A stretch of 64,000 nucleotides of DNA, from contig CM065886.1 in NCBI GenBank assembly GCA_033439255.1, positions 1,054,001-1,118,000 of the forward strand, given 5' to 3'. Positions 44,633 through 54,928 of the stretch are shown here, one piece after another (the first letter of the stretch is position 1; the number at the start of each line of letters is the position of its first letter). This DNA comes from Hericium rajendrae (taxonomy: Eukaryota; Basidiomycota; Agaricomycetes; Russulales; Hericiaceae). The notes under the pieces are model-generated. The model searched no databases, was not told the DNA's origin, and saw only the letters and a program-made list of their open reading frames with translations. The position numbers were made by a program, and so were the translations under genes.

Positions 44633-45783
44633 ATGGGTCTCACTTGGGAAGAATTCAAAGAGGCCAACGAGCGACCCTTACCTCAGCTGGAAGACCACGA
44701 CGTCTCTGGTCGGACGGTGATCGTGACCGGGGCAAATACAGGTTCGTTCATATGGTTTTATCTCCCTGTGCCGAGTTGACTGGTCTTGACAGGCATCGGC
44801 TACGAAATTGCGAAGTACATGGCGAAGTTCGGCGCATCGAAGGTAATTGCGGCGTGTCGCAACGAAGTCAAGGGTCGAGATGCGATTGCCAGGCTTGCGA
44901 AGGAGACCGGGAGAGACAGCGGCGCTTTCGAGTGTTGGGCCCTCGATTTCGCGTCGATGAACTCAGTGCGGCGCTTCGCTCAGCGGTACAACGAGAGTGG
45001 CTTTCCACTTCACATCTTCATCCACAACGCGGGAATGAACGGAATAGGGAAGGTCATCAGCGAGGACGGGTTTGATTTGATGTAAGTCCCAGTGATCCCA
45101 TTTCATCCGTCCGCGTTGCTGAGTGTCAATGAAGCCTGCAGGTCAACTACATCGCGCCGGCACTTCTGTCCATGCTACTGTATCCCGTTCTCGCGCGAAC
45201 GGGCGCTCTGAACAAAGCGCACCCTGCCCGCTTCCTCTGGGTCATGACCGAGGGCTCTGGCCTCGTGCCCTTCGACGAGTCACTCGACGCCCACCCGATC
45301 GAAGCCTTGAATGAGAAGCCTTACGAACAGGACGCCACCCGCGAGCCGGACGACAGCCGCATGCAATACTTCGCGGCGAAGCTCGTCTGCCTTCTGGCCT
45401 GCCACGAGTACGCGCGGCGCATCCCGTCGTCCGCCAACATTGCAGTCGCAGCAGCGGCGCCTGGGCTGGTAGCGACGGAGATTGGACAGAAGGACGTTAA
45501 TGGGAACAACTTGGAGCCGGTGGACTTCGAAACACTCGTATCCGTGCGGCCGAGGACGCCCGAGGAGGGAGCGAGAACGATCGTCCTTGCGGCGACGTAC
45601 CCCGTCGAAGCGGTGTGGAAGGTGGGGATGCGCCGTGTTGCGTTTTTCACCAGCATGCAGGAGATGGACACGGAGTATATCGTGCAGAAGTCAGGAGATC
45701 CGGAGCTGAGGAGGAAGGTTTGGGAGGATACTGTTCGTCTTCTGAAGTTGACCGATGATGAAGTGCATAGCTGTCTTCTTTAA
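44633..45783 (+). CDS. Short-chain dehydrogenase/reductase, intact module copy (SDR-3)
   Basis: Three exons (44,633-44,741, 44,793-45,081, 45,135-45,783), 348 residues. It has the Rossmann motif TGANTGIG (split by intron 1), the NAG motif in IHNAGMN, and the conserved QVNYIAPALL after intron 2. I chose acceptor GAAG-CCTGCAGG because it restores LQVNY, typical of the family. The active-site pair is Tyr-x3-Lys in MQYFAAKLV, and AAPGLVATEIG comes after the active site. It resembles the fungal oxidoreductases of the retinol dehydrogenase/WWOX-like SDR group; the substrate cannot be told. The cofactor is probably NADP(H) or NAD(H). The gene is tail-to-tail with DUF6534 copy D4 and is the only whole SDR among the three modules. 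Confidence 0.88.
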
Positions 45784-46246
45784 GCACGTATACTGTCTAG
45801 CATATCTTGATACCCAAGCCGAATGGTCTTATACGTGTACCTAGCTTTCTGCGCAGGCCTTGCGCCACTTCTGAATCGCTTTCGCGAGGAAGTTGGGTGC
45901 GTTGCCGATCACAAGCTGTTCAGTGCAGGGTGTGATGTAGGTCTGGTCATACCTTGTGGTAAGAGGCACCCACAGAAATGGCAAATACAATGGTGGAGTT
46001 CGCCCAGGAAGAACTGATGTGTACACGCCTAGCTCGGGAGCTCCGATGAAGATAGATTTATATCTTGATGGAGATGCAAGCAGGATAGTACGGAGTTACA
46101 AGTGCTTGACCTAATCGCTTTAATACGATAGATGAGCGAAAACGAGCCCAACGGGATTATATCCTCAGCCTCGCAGCTTGAGATACTTCGTCATATAGTC
46201 CATTGGCATAAAAGCTACACCGCCAACGTCTAACCCGACGTCGACG

Positions 46247-48409
46247 TCAGTCTGCGATCTGCGAATAGCAAGATGGGCATCATACCGCGAGATTGTCATT
46301 AGGCTTTCGACCATTGATAGACCCGTCCGTCTCCGTCCTCATTCCATCCGATATTCGTGTAGCATTCAGCCCGATGTTCATCAATGATCTGCCTGTCGTG
46401 CGACTGCCAGGATGTGCGAACTCTATGCCGGCACGGCCGGTAGCCAGGAAGTCGGAGGGCCCCATACCAGTCGGACTACCGTTGCCGATGCCTCGCACGT
46501 AGTTGCGTGAATTAAGCATTGCCAAGCAGCTGTTGACATACACTGAGAAGATAATCAGAATCGAAACTATTCTACGGCTGAGAATGCTCACGATGAGCGC
46601 TCACGTAGTCTATGAGCACGGGCCAAATGCTACGGCGCGAACAGATGAGCTGGTGAGCGAGCCGCTCAGTCAGGCAGCCTTAAGATAACAGCTTGGTAGA
46701 AAGCCCACTGCTGTCATTTGAACGATGACGACGAGCCTGGAACGTCAGACTCAGAAGTGATACCTGGCAGACAATCAGAACGCTTACGTCGTCAAAAAAA
46801 ATCTGTTGATAGAGTAGATGATCAAGGTGTGTACCATTTTGCTTGATCTGTGCGAAAGAATCAGAGGACGCAGGGTCGGATTCAACGACTGCGAGACGCA
46901 CCCAACATTAGATTGCGGCCGCATACTATGTAATAGGACGCAAAGAGATAATGCAGTCACTGAATCTGATGCGACCCTGGCAGCGCACAAAGGCACCATC
47001 GTATAGATCTTGTAGAGTTCAGTTTAAACCAGCAGAGCATTGATGAGACCCTACGGTAATGTTCGCGAGTTTGAAAACATCCCATTCGTGGACTCTACCA
47101 TGACGTTGAGCGTAGAATGAGATTCGAAGACGTCAAAAATCTGACCCTTTAACGACCATCTCTGCAGTAATATAATTAGTGAAAGTCAACGAGGCACCCT
47201 ATTGTCTCGCATACCAATTCCGAAAGCTAGATTGTGGTTTGTTTTATTTTTGTTCTGGGTTATGACGACCAAAGTTGAACATGCTCTTACCAACTTGAAG
47301 CAAAAGTAGAACAACCTAAGTCGTTGATGAATTAGTTTTGAGCGGAGCGCGCAAAATGCGACATACAAGAAGAATTGTCAGAAACCACCGCCACTTGCCC
47401 TTCGTCACTGCTCGAGCGTCAAGGATGCTGTATTCAAGAAAATTGTAGATGCACCGACAGAGGTAGATCATCCGTGTGTAGAACCTAAATGATTTAGCGA
47501 TTGAGTCACCTTCTGAACGGCAAAGCAACGCTCATAAGACTTACATCTGGACTAGAAAACAGACAGAGACCTGTCATGAGCATTGATGAGTATGAAGCGT
47601 CGTTTCGCTGATGATAAGCCCACCCCAACACTGGGGGCCACCTGTACAAGCACAAACTTGAGTGAAGGAACGAATAGGAACAGCGAATAGTACGTGCAAA
47701 CAGCGACCTAGTCAAGACAGCAGACATTGAATGAAAGCTAGCATGGCAGGACTATACAATATACATACCAATCTCCTCCTATCAACAACAGAGGGTCGTG
47801 GTAAGTGAGGATCTATGCAAGTAAAAATGTAATAAGGCGGTCTTCATCTCGAGGTCCTGGCTTGTAGCGAGCATACCATATAATAATACACACTGTAGCA
47901 TGCTGTCCGTGCAGACAGCAGTCAACGCAAGCTCTAACTGGAGCGAACAAGCCTGCTCACCAAGAATTGCATGCAGCGTTGACATGAAACTGGTTGTCGC
48001 CGCATCAGAGTGGACAGAAAATAACGAGCGGCCGTACTAACAATAGCACCGTAACCTACTTTATGGTTAATCAAACTATTGCAAAGAGCCCCTTCGGTCT
48101 CCACATACCAGCATTTTCATCGCCCGGCGATCATCCGGGTAATTTAAGTAGTATAAGTATACCTTCGAAGCTCTGCAGGTCAACATTGGCGCACAGTCTA
48201 ATCATGATCACTTGCCTGCAAGACAGACACGCCGTAGGAGGCAGCCATGAACATGCAGCTTATTAACCCTCCGCCTAATAATCAACAACTTGAATACAGC
48301 ATCGAATATTCATTTAGGAAAGCGCACCATAGGTTTGGCGGAAGAGCTTGTCTGGAACCGGTGTAGGTCTGTCGAGCGGGAAAGGCAGAGAGTCCTGAGC
48401 TGAAGACAT
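46247..48409 (-). CDS. DUF6534-type seven-helix membrane protein, copy D4
   Basis: Start at 48,409 (MSSAQDSLPFPLDRPTPVPD). Family exons in order: GGGLISCMFMAASYGVSVLQ (about 48,230; followed by a GC donor, CAG-GCAAGT), YLYYLNYPDDRRAMKML (about 48,130), SFMSTLHAIL (about 47,970), ILTYHDPLLLIGGDW (about 47,790), MVPLCAARVASDSVTALSLC (about 46,970), LIIYSINRFFLT (about 46,820), IWPVLIDYVSAH (about 46,600) and VYVNSCLAMLNSRNYV (about 46,530). The tail ends in NLA-IAD-stop at 46,247 if a last short intron is used, or unspliced at 46,280. It is an integral membrane protein, probably of the plasma membrane; the role of DUF6534 is unknown. No clear lesion was seen, so this is the best candidate for a working copy within the modules. 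Confidence 0.68.
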
Positions 48410-49658
48410 ATTTCCCGATGAGTAAACAGAGTTGAGGAAGGTATCCACAATTCAGAGCAGGTTCTGCGTCCGAGGCCTTTATATGAGCGGAATAGACAAC
48501 GCGCCGTCGCCCGAGCTGGCCACGAGGAAAAAATGTTCGAGGCAGTGGAGAAAATGAAACGGAAAGAAAAAGGAAGGAAATACATTCCGCAGCGGTCGGG
48601 CGCATCGACCTTACGTACAAGAAACAGCGATAGAACAAGCAGTCTTACAGGCAATTCATGCCTCCGCTGCCTTGCTTGATCGTATGAAGGCGGCATATTT
48701 GTCGCAGAGGATAACGCTCTCGACGTTCGGACGTCCCTTGAAGTTCTCTCCTGAAACTACCAGACAGCTCATCAAATCAAGCGAAAGCGCACAAAGCCAC
48801 GACCTACCGGTTTGAATGGGGCCAAATTTCCCATCGCCGGCATTAATGGCCGTGTGTGACCAGAGAATAAGCCCGCGGTCAGCAAAAATTCCAATGGAAC
48901 GCAGGTATAGCAGTGGTATAGCACTGGTTGCTCGATAGTGGCGTCCACGAATCCACATTGACAGGCACAAAGACCCATCCTTGACGTCATCCGAATAACG
49001 GACATTAGATTCGCGTGTTGCCTGCTGGACTGGAAAATGATGCTGTGCGTGAAGCAGTCCAAGAATCGTAAGCTGAATTGTCTGGCATCAAGTACAGCAG
49101 TACTTACATCATGGACGCGAGGAAGTGTCATTATTAGGCGCCGATGACATCGAGATTCGTAGCACTTAACTTACAACCAAGATGTTGCTAAATTGACCCT
49201 GAGGCACGGATAGATGAGTGAGCATCGTATGCTCTATCTCTAGGAGACTGAGACGACGTATCTTCCCCATGATGCATGACGCGCGAAGAGACGACATCCA
49301 GGTCGAATTCAGTACTGAAGCACTGGGAATAGCAAAGACGTAAGTCTGCACTGCGTCAGAGCTATGAATGCTCCACAAACTGCAATACCAAACAAGCAGG
49401 TGTTGAGAACCTTTCACCGGAGATAACGGAACACGTGAGGCCGAAGCCGAGCCTAACTACTTGGACGCAATGAGCATTGCTATAATCCCTGCAGGATACA
49501 AAGATGTGAAGATGGCCCGATAATAAGTCATATACATCGTGATCGTTCAACGGATGCTGCGAATAGATGATTGCATTAGAATACAGCAGACCAGCGCTTA
49601 TAGACTTCCGTTGGTCTCTGCGTAGGTCGTGTGTTGTGTCGTAAGGGTGAAATAATGC
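48410..49658. other. Unassigned region, possible membrane-protein remnant on the minus strand
   Basis: No clean gene model. Minus-strand pieces include VLYHCYTCVPLEFLLTAGLF (about 48,900) and LMSCLVVSGENFKGRPNVES (about 48,770), which have the look of a small fungal membrane protein, with possible exons between 48,656 and 49,550. No sequence in common with the intergenic blocks at 30 or 43 kb could be seen. Confidence 0.3.
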
Positions 49659-52620
49659 CTACGTGAGCACGCGGATGCCGCCGTAGTCGCCTAATGACCA
49701 GGGATGGCCTCGGCCAAGGTGGACGACGCACATCCGTGTGCGGGGAATGTCGAGTATCCGTGATGTCGCTTCCACGAGCTGGGAGGAAGCAATTAGATGT
49801 GTCCGCTTCTCAAGTAGTCTCTGGGATGTGAAAACTTACCGTGGGCCCAAACGTCCCTTGGACAAAGGCAAGGCTATCAGATACAATTAGGTTTGAAAAC
49901 GAAGTGAAAGAATTTCATGGGCTTACTCGACGGTGATTGTCGGGAACGCCTCGTCGAGCAATCTCGTGTTGGGATGCAGCTCGCTCGGGATATGCTTTAT
50001 GTTCGGATATGCATGGACGAATACGACGTTGCGTGCGTCGGGCGCATTTCTCGCGACTGACAGCAAAGCCTCAAGCATGATGTGGATCTAGTGAGGGCCG
50101 CCTTAGTATCAAAATGGTGGAGAAAAGGTAAGACTTGCATCATCCGTCTTCATCCACACGCACACCTGGGCGCTGCGACTCCGTTTATACCACCGCATGA
50201 GCAAGCGGCCCAGGGCCGGGCACCGCTTATGGGCAAATGTGCTGGCGCCGAACAGGCGCAAGGAGAGGCGCAGGATTTTGGGTTGCACATTGAGGATGAG
50301 TAAAACCAGAAGAATGATGGCGAAGGACGCAGCAAATAGCGCCAATGAAGTTGGGCTAGTCCAGCATACATGAGACTTCCCGCTGGAGATAGTGTAAAGG
50401 AATACGCACGTCAGCGCAACATTCCCGGCCCATGTCGTGATCACAACAACGATGGCGCCGAGGAGAGTGAGTATGCCAACGCGAGGCTCGCGTGGTAGGC
50501 GTGGTCGGTTCAGTTTAAGCAGTAAATTGGATACCGCAAACTGGATTGATTGTTTACATATGGCAGAGCCCAAGAGAGAGGAATTGTGCGCACCAAGAAT
50601 AAGACGAAAAGAAATGCGATGGAGAACGTCAATGAGACGTTATTCAGACTCATTCCCGACGCAACAAACAGCAGAAGTGACAGCGCCAAAGATGCCAGGG
50701 TCGCGTTGTAGGCACTCCCTGTCAAGGGTAACTTAGCCAGGAAGAATTGAGGCAGCACATGGTCTCTAGACGGCCAGTACGTTGTCAGTTGGTGAACAGG
50801 CCAAAAGGGAGATGGTGACATGCTGTGCCAATTTATCAATGAGGCTGCCCGCAGACACCACACCAGTCAAGACACCGCCTAGCAGCACGCTAATGGCATC
50901 CACCACGATCCAATAACGCAACCACCTCCCTGCGGCGTATTCCGCGAGAACAGATAGAACGTTGGCGCCACCGAGGATCGTTTCTTGGGGTATGATGGCG
51001 AAAACCAGGAGACATAGCATTCCATTGAGGAAAGCAGCGATGCAGATGAGATTACGCAGAACCGCAGAATTAGTTGCTGGACGCATGTTTACGATATAGG
51101 ATGGTGTGCATTCAAATCCTGTTTACCACATATTGATTGAGAAGGATGATAGAGAGCAGAAAGCGGAAACATACCAGTTACGCCAAGGAAAGCGACGCAA
51201 ATTCCATAAAAAAGCACCCGAACTGTCTCTAATGCCCCCGAGGGACGAAGATCCCAATTGTCCCGTAGGATGAGAGAATGAGGATCGCTATGTGCCCAAT
51301 GGGCAATCCCTGCTACGATAAGCACCGACATTGATAGTAACTTCGCATCTGTCAGTAACATTGAATGAGTGCGGATCGGAGGACGTACGTGGAATAGAAA
51401 CACTGTTGCACTCATTACTGCACTCTCTCGCAAACCGGCGAGAGCAAGCAGTGCAAAGGCGCATAGAACCAAGATGGTGATGATGCCAGTCGAGATAGGG
51501 AGATGGTTTATTTCACCCGCCAAGTACGTGCTGGCCGTCGCCGCAGATACAGTTGACGTCGCGACGGAATCTAAAAGTGTAGCAGCAGCTCCAATGATGG
51601 ATGCGGTTTTCCCTGCGAACTGTAGCAAATAGATATAATTCCTGCGTAAGGAGGGTTTGATGAGGACCATGGGCATCCAAAAGAATGATCAAAGCATCAC
51701 TCACGCGCCATTCAAACGGACTGCAGCTGCTAGTTCCAGCATAATAGGGCGAAAAAACAGGAGCAGTAGACAGGCCACCACTAAACAAAGTGGCGAGTAT
51801 ATTGCTAGATGATCAGACGATTGATCAATTGGAATGTATACATGTTGAGAGTAACGAGAATAGACTTTACCTGCTGTCGCTGCAATAACCGGAAAGGTAT
51901 AGAAGACGCTTCCAACTACGCCATTTCCGGCGACAGAAGAAGCCTTGATCGTTCCAAGTAATGTCTGAGGCGTCTTCAAGCGCTCTTCTGCAGCCTCCAT
52001 GTCGGCTTTTGTGATCTCGACATAGCGCATGGAGCCCCATCCCTTCAGTTCATATGAGACTCAGTAATAGCCAGGAGGGCTATCTTTCGGACCACGTACC
52101 GCAAACTCCCAATCGTTACCCAAATGCGGAGATTTGGGATGGGCATGTCCTATCTTTAGCCCATCGGGGTCATTCCCACATCGCTGGCGCCGAACAATCT
52201 TCAGAAGGACATGAAGGTAAGTATGATACCTGAACGGAAGATATAGCGCCTCATCGTGACGTACAGTTTGGAACTCGCTCTGTGCAAACGAGGGCGGTGT
52301 GAGGGACTGGATGTCGTCTAGCTCAAATTCTCAGAAATGGAGCCGTGCGAAAGAAAATGATGCAAAATACCTGGTTGCCCAAAAGCATCCCCGACAGCCT
52401 CCGAAATCGTGCGCAGATGAGGAGCTTCGCCGATGTCACTCGCTTTCTCAACATTGTTCCTTGGTGGAAAGAGAGCTTGCGCCACGTTGTCATTCTCAGC
52501 CTTCTCGATGTCCTCGTTCATGCTGAGCTGGCGCGTTCCGCTGGGCACTGGACGTCTGGTAAGTGGGTCGCTTGGATGCATGACGACGACAGGACCTACT
52601 TTCCACTTGCTTATATGCAC
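49659..52620 (-). CDS. APC-superfamily (amino-acid permease-like) transporter with soluble C-terminal tail
   Basis: A multi-exon minus-strand gene of about ten exons. The N-terminus is hydrophilic (MHPSDPLTRRPVPSGTRQLS), with the start at 52,620 or at the in-frame Met at about 52,581. Then come DIQSLTPPSFAQSEFQTVRH and the membrane core: TLLGTIKASSVAGNGVVGSV, IMLELAAAVRLNGA, NYIYLLQFAGKTASIIGAAA, STGIITILVLCAFALLALAG, VRVLFYGICVAFLGVTG and later helices near 50,990, 50,680 and 50,420. The pattern matches amino-acid permeases of the APC superfamily. After the last helix a soluble tail follows: HIMLEALLSVARNAPDARNV, VVFVHAYPNIKHIPSELHPN, and finally RMCVVHLGRGHPWSLGDYGG to the stop at 49,659. 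The substrate is unknown. Exon borders were checked only in part. Confidence 0.72.
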
Positions 52621-53242
52621 TTACTAGGCCGTCGTCGCCCGTACTTTTCCTTGATATTTGTGACCAGGAAGCTGGTACAGCGAGTTCAACGTGCTCCTAC
52701 ATACACATCAGGTGAGCCATATGTCGACACTGGAAATTTTTAGGAGATTCTACCCACCCATTGTCAATCCGATGAGCGATATGAATGATGAAAGGACCGA
52801 GCGAGACAAAGGAGACACGGTCGTTCCTCGAACAGTGAAACTCGAATGAAAGAACTTTCCGAGGATCGCACGGCGCGAACCTGAAACAATCAGACGCGAC
52901 CATATCACGTGAGCGAGTATTCTGCTTCTTGTGTTCTCCTTTGTTCTTTTCAAGTGAAATCATTGCAAATGACTCGAGAATCGATCGACTACGGTATGAT
53001 CAACCAAAGCAAGAAAGATATCTACATGTACAACTTTGTGGTGGGACTGAAGTGGGCACTAGGTACGAACTTTACCAACATCTCAAGCGCGTAGCGCTGT
53101 GATTCTCCGCCGACCCTCATCCCCTGCCCGAACCATCGGACAAGTCTCAGGGTGACATGTGCATAGCGCCGGATGTATACTTATAGGTATTCGGAATCCA
53201 CGAACGCGAAGAATGTTCTTCTCCCAGCTGCAAACGGTAGCG
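52621..53242. other. Intergenic
   Basis: Between the permease start and the 3' end of the decapping enzyme gene. Nothing recognised. Confidence 0.45.
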
Positions 53243-54548
53243 TCAAGTTCCAGCGCTGTTGTCTTCTCCAGTAAGTTCAGCCTGAGCTGCTTTGAGCGGC
53301 GCGAATAGTCCGTGTTGGTCTCCCAGTCCGTATGACAGCGTCATGCGCTGTAGAATGGAAGGAACACCGGGAGGATCAAGCTCCAGCTGAAATAGTGCGT
53401 CAGACAATGAATCGACACGATGGGAAGTGTGCGCTCACAAGAGAAATAATGTCGTCTAACAGATGAGCCTGGCCTACCGACATGCCTGGGAGACCGACGT
53501 AGTTCGTGTTGACAATGTGCACGTGGAAATGGTCTGCAAGAGGAACCGATGTTTGACATAGGACAGCAGAAAACATGAAGGAATACATACAGTAGCTTGG
53601 CTGATAATGCAGATAGCACCGAATCTCTGTGGACTCCAATCCATAGCGTACTTCGACGATCTGACGTGCTCGCTGCCTGATTTCCTTCAGCATCCCTATA
53701 TGCTCCCTTTTCAGGTCTCTCAAGGTTCGGATTCCCTTGAATAGCGTGATGGCCAACAGATATAATGTGGACGTGGTGGTTTGGTCCCATTTCATGTCTG
53801 GAAGGATGAGAAAGCCAAACGGCGCGTCTGAGGAGGACCTGAAAAGGATCGAGTCCACTTCGGAGCGGCCGTCGAGGATATCTTCAACCCTGGAGATAAC
53901 CATAGAGTGGAAAGCGAGTGTGCAGTAGGGATAGAAAGGTACCATTGCGTGCGAGAAGGTGGGAATGCATCAATGTATGGCTTGACGATTCGCGCATACA
54001 TCTCCGGTGTTTCGTGCACAAGGTGGATTTTCTGGGTCGAGTACTTATATCCACCTTCAGATTGTATCCCCGGCGAATAATTTGAGCGAGCATAACTGAC
54101 CTTGCGTATGTGCACTTCCGTCGCAGGGCAGACGACGCTGATCTTGATGTCTGCGCCCTCTTCCGACTTTTTGAGCCAAGCCAAACCCCATGAATACTAA
54201 GGCATCTTGTCAGATATGGATCAGAAAAGTGCTCGAGGAGAACATCAGAGTCGTACCGCATCGGTGGTTCCGAGGAACTTCACGCTGTCGAGGATATCGG
54301 GTGAAAATGATGGTAGGCCGGCCTTCTCGACTCGGACGATCGCAGGACGATCTTCTCCACTTGCAAGTCTGATAGACCCAAGAATCGCTGCATTATGAGT
54401 CAAAGGGTCTATGTACGGCCCAAGATGAAGTTAGAACGTGGTCTAATCCCCAAGATCAGCACGCTGAGCTGTAGATGAACGAACCTTCGCTCAGCACTCG
54501 CTCGACCTGGAATTCTTTCAAATCAAACGGAGGTTCGCTGCTGCCCAT
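53243..54548 (-). CDS. DCS1: Scavenger mRNA-decapping enzyme (m7GpppX diphosphatase, DcpS/Dcs1)
   Basis: About six exons on the minus strand. It begins MGSSEPPFDLKEFQVERVLS at 54,548 and ends APLKAAQAELTGEDNSAGT at 53,243. Family motifs: TEVHIRKVS in the N-terminal swap domain; YKYSTQKIHLVHETPEMY; a central VDSILFRSSSDAPFGFLILP then DMKWDQTTTSTLYLLAI (the DcpS DxKWD signature); RCYLHYQPSY; and the histidine-triad DHFHVHIVNTNY (HxHxH) near 53,530. The enzyme hydrolyses the residual m7GpppN cap after 3'-5' mRNA decay; cytosol and nucleus in known cases. It is head-to-head with tRNase Z, 380 bp apart. The C-terminal exon (LGDQHGLFAPLK) also fits the family. Confidence 0.9.
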
Positions 54549-54928
54549 GACGACTCAAAGTGAAGCTCTAGAAGCTATTTGTCCAGCAACACGGTAATGC
54601 AGTTGTACCTGCTGCCCGGGAGGCAATCAAGAGACTTCGCCGTCGTCGTCGCGGTATTGACGAAGCTTTTGGAGATAAGATTAGATCTTCGCCGAAGGCA
54701 ATTTCTGGCTCGCGTGCGGCGTCTTGGACAGCGTCAAGCCTTCATTCCACGTCGTCAATCGCGTCATAAAGCCATAGTCTCAACATCTTTCACCACAACA
54801 TAATTGCTGTGGCCGGCTTGCGCGCGCTATGTCATCATAGTCGCTGTATATACCACACAAGGGTCGGACTCCCGGCAGCAAGATTCTTCTCTACACCACC
54901 ACCGGTCCCCGTCGGTAGATCGAAGGAA
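54549..54928. promoter_or_regulatory. Divergent intergenic region between DCS1 and tRNase Z
   Basis: 380 bp between the two proposed starts. The last 120 bp are open in the tRNase Z frame but begin with GTG and not ATG. They encode VGLPAARFFSTPPP, which resembles a mitochondrial presequence, so the true start of tRNase Z could lie upstream through an unseen exon. Confidence 0.45.

Noticed and set aside
45074-45140. SDR-3 intron ending at CCTGCAG before GTCAAC
   Set aside because: It would shift frame; the acceptor GAAG before CCTGCAGG keeps phase and restores the family LQVNY.
54809-54928. GTG as proven start of tRNase Z
   Set aside because: Non-ATG start cannot be supported from sequence alone; ATG 54,929 kept and the upstream part reported as a question.
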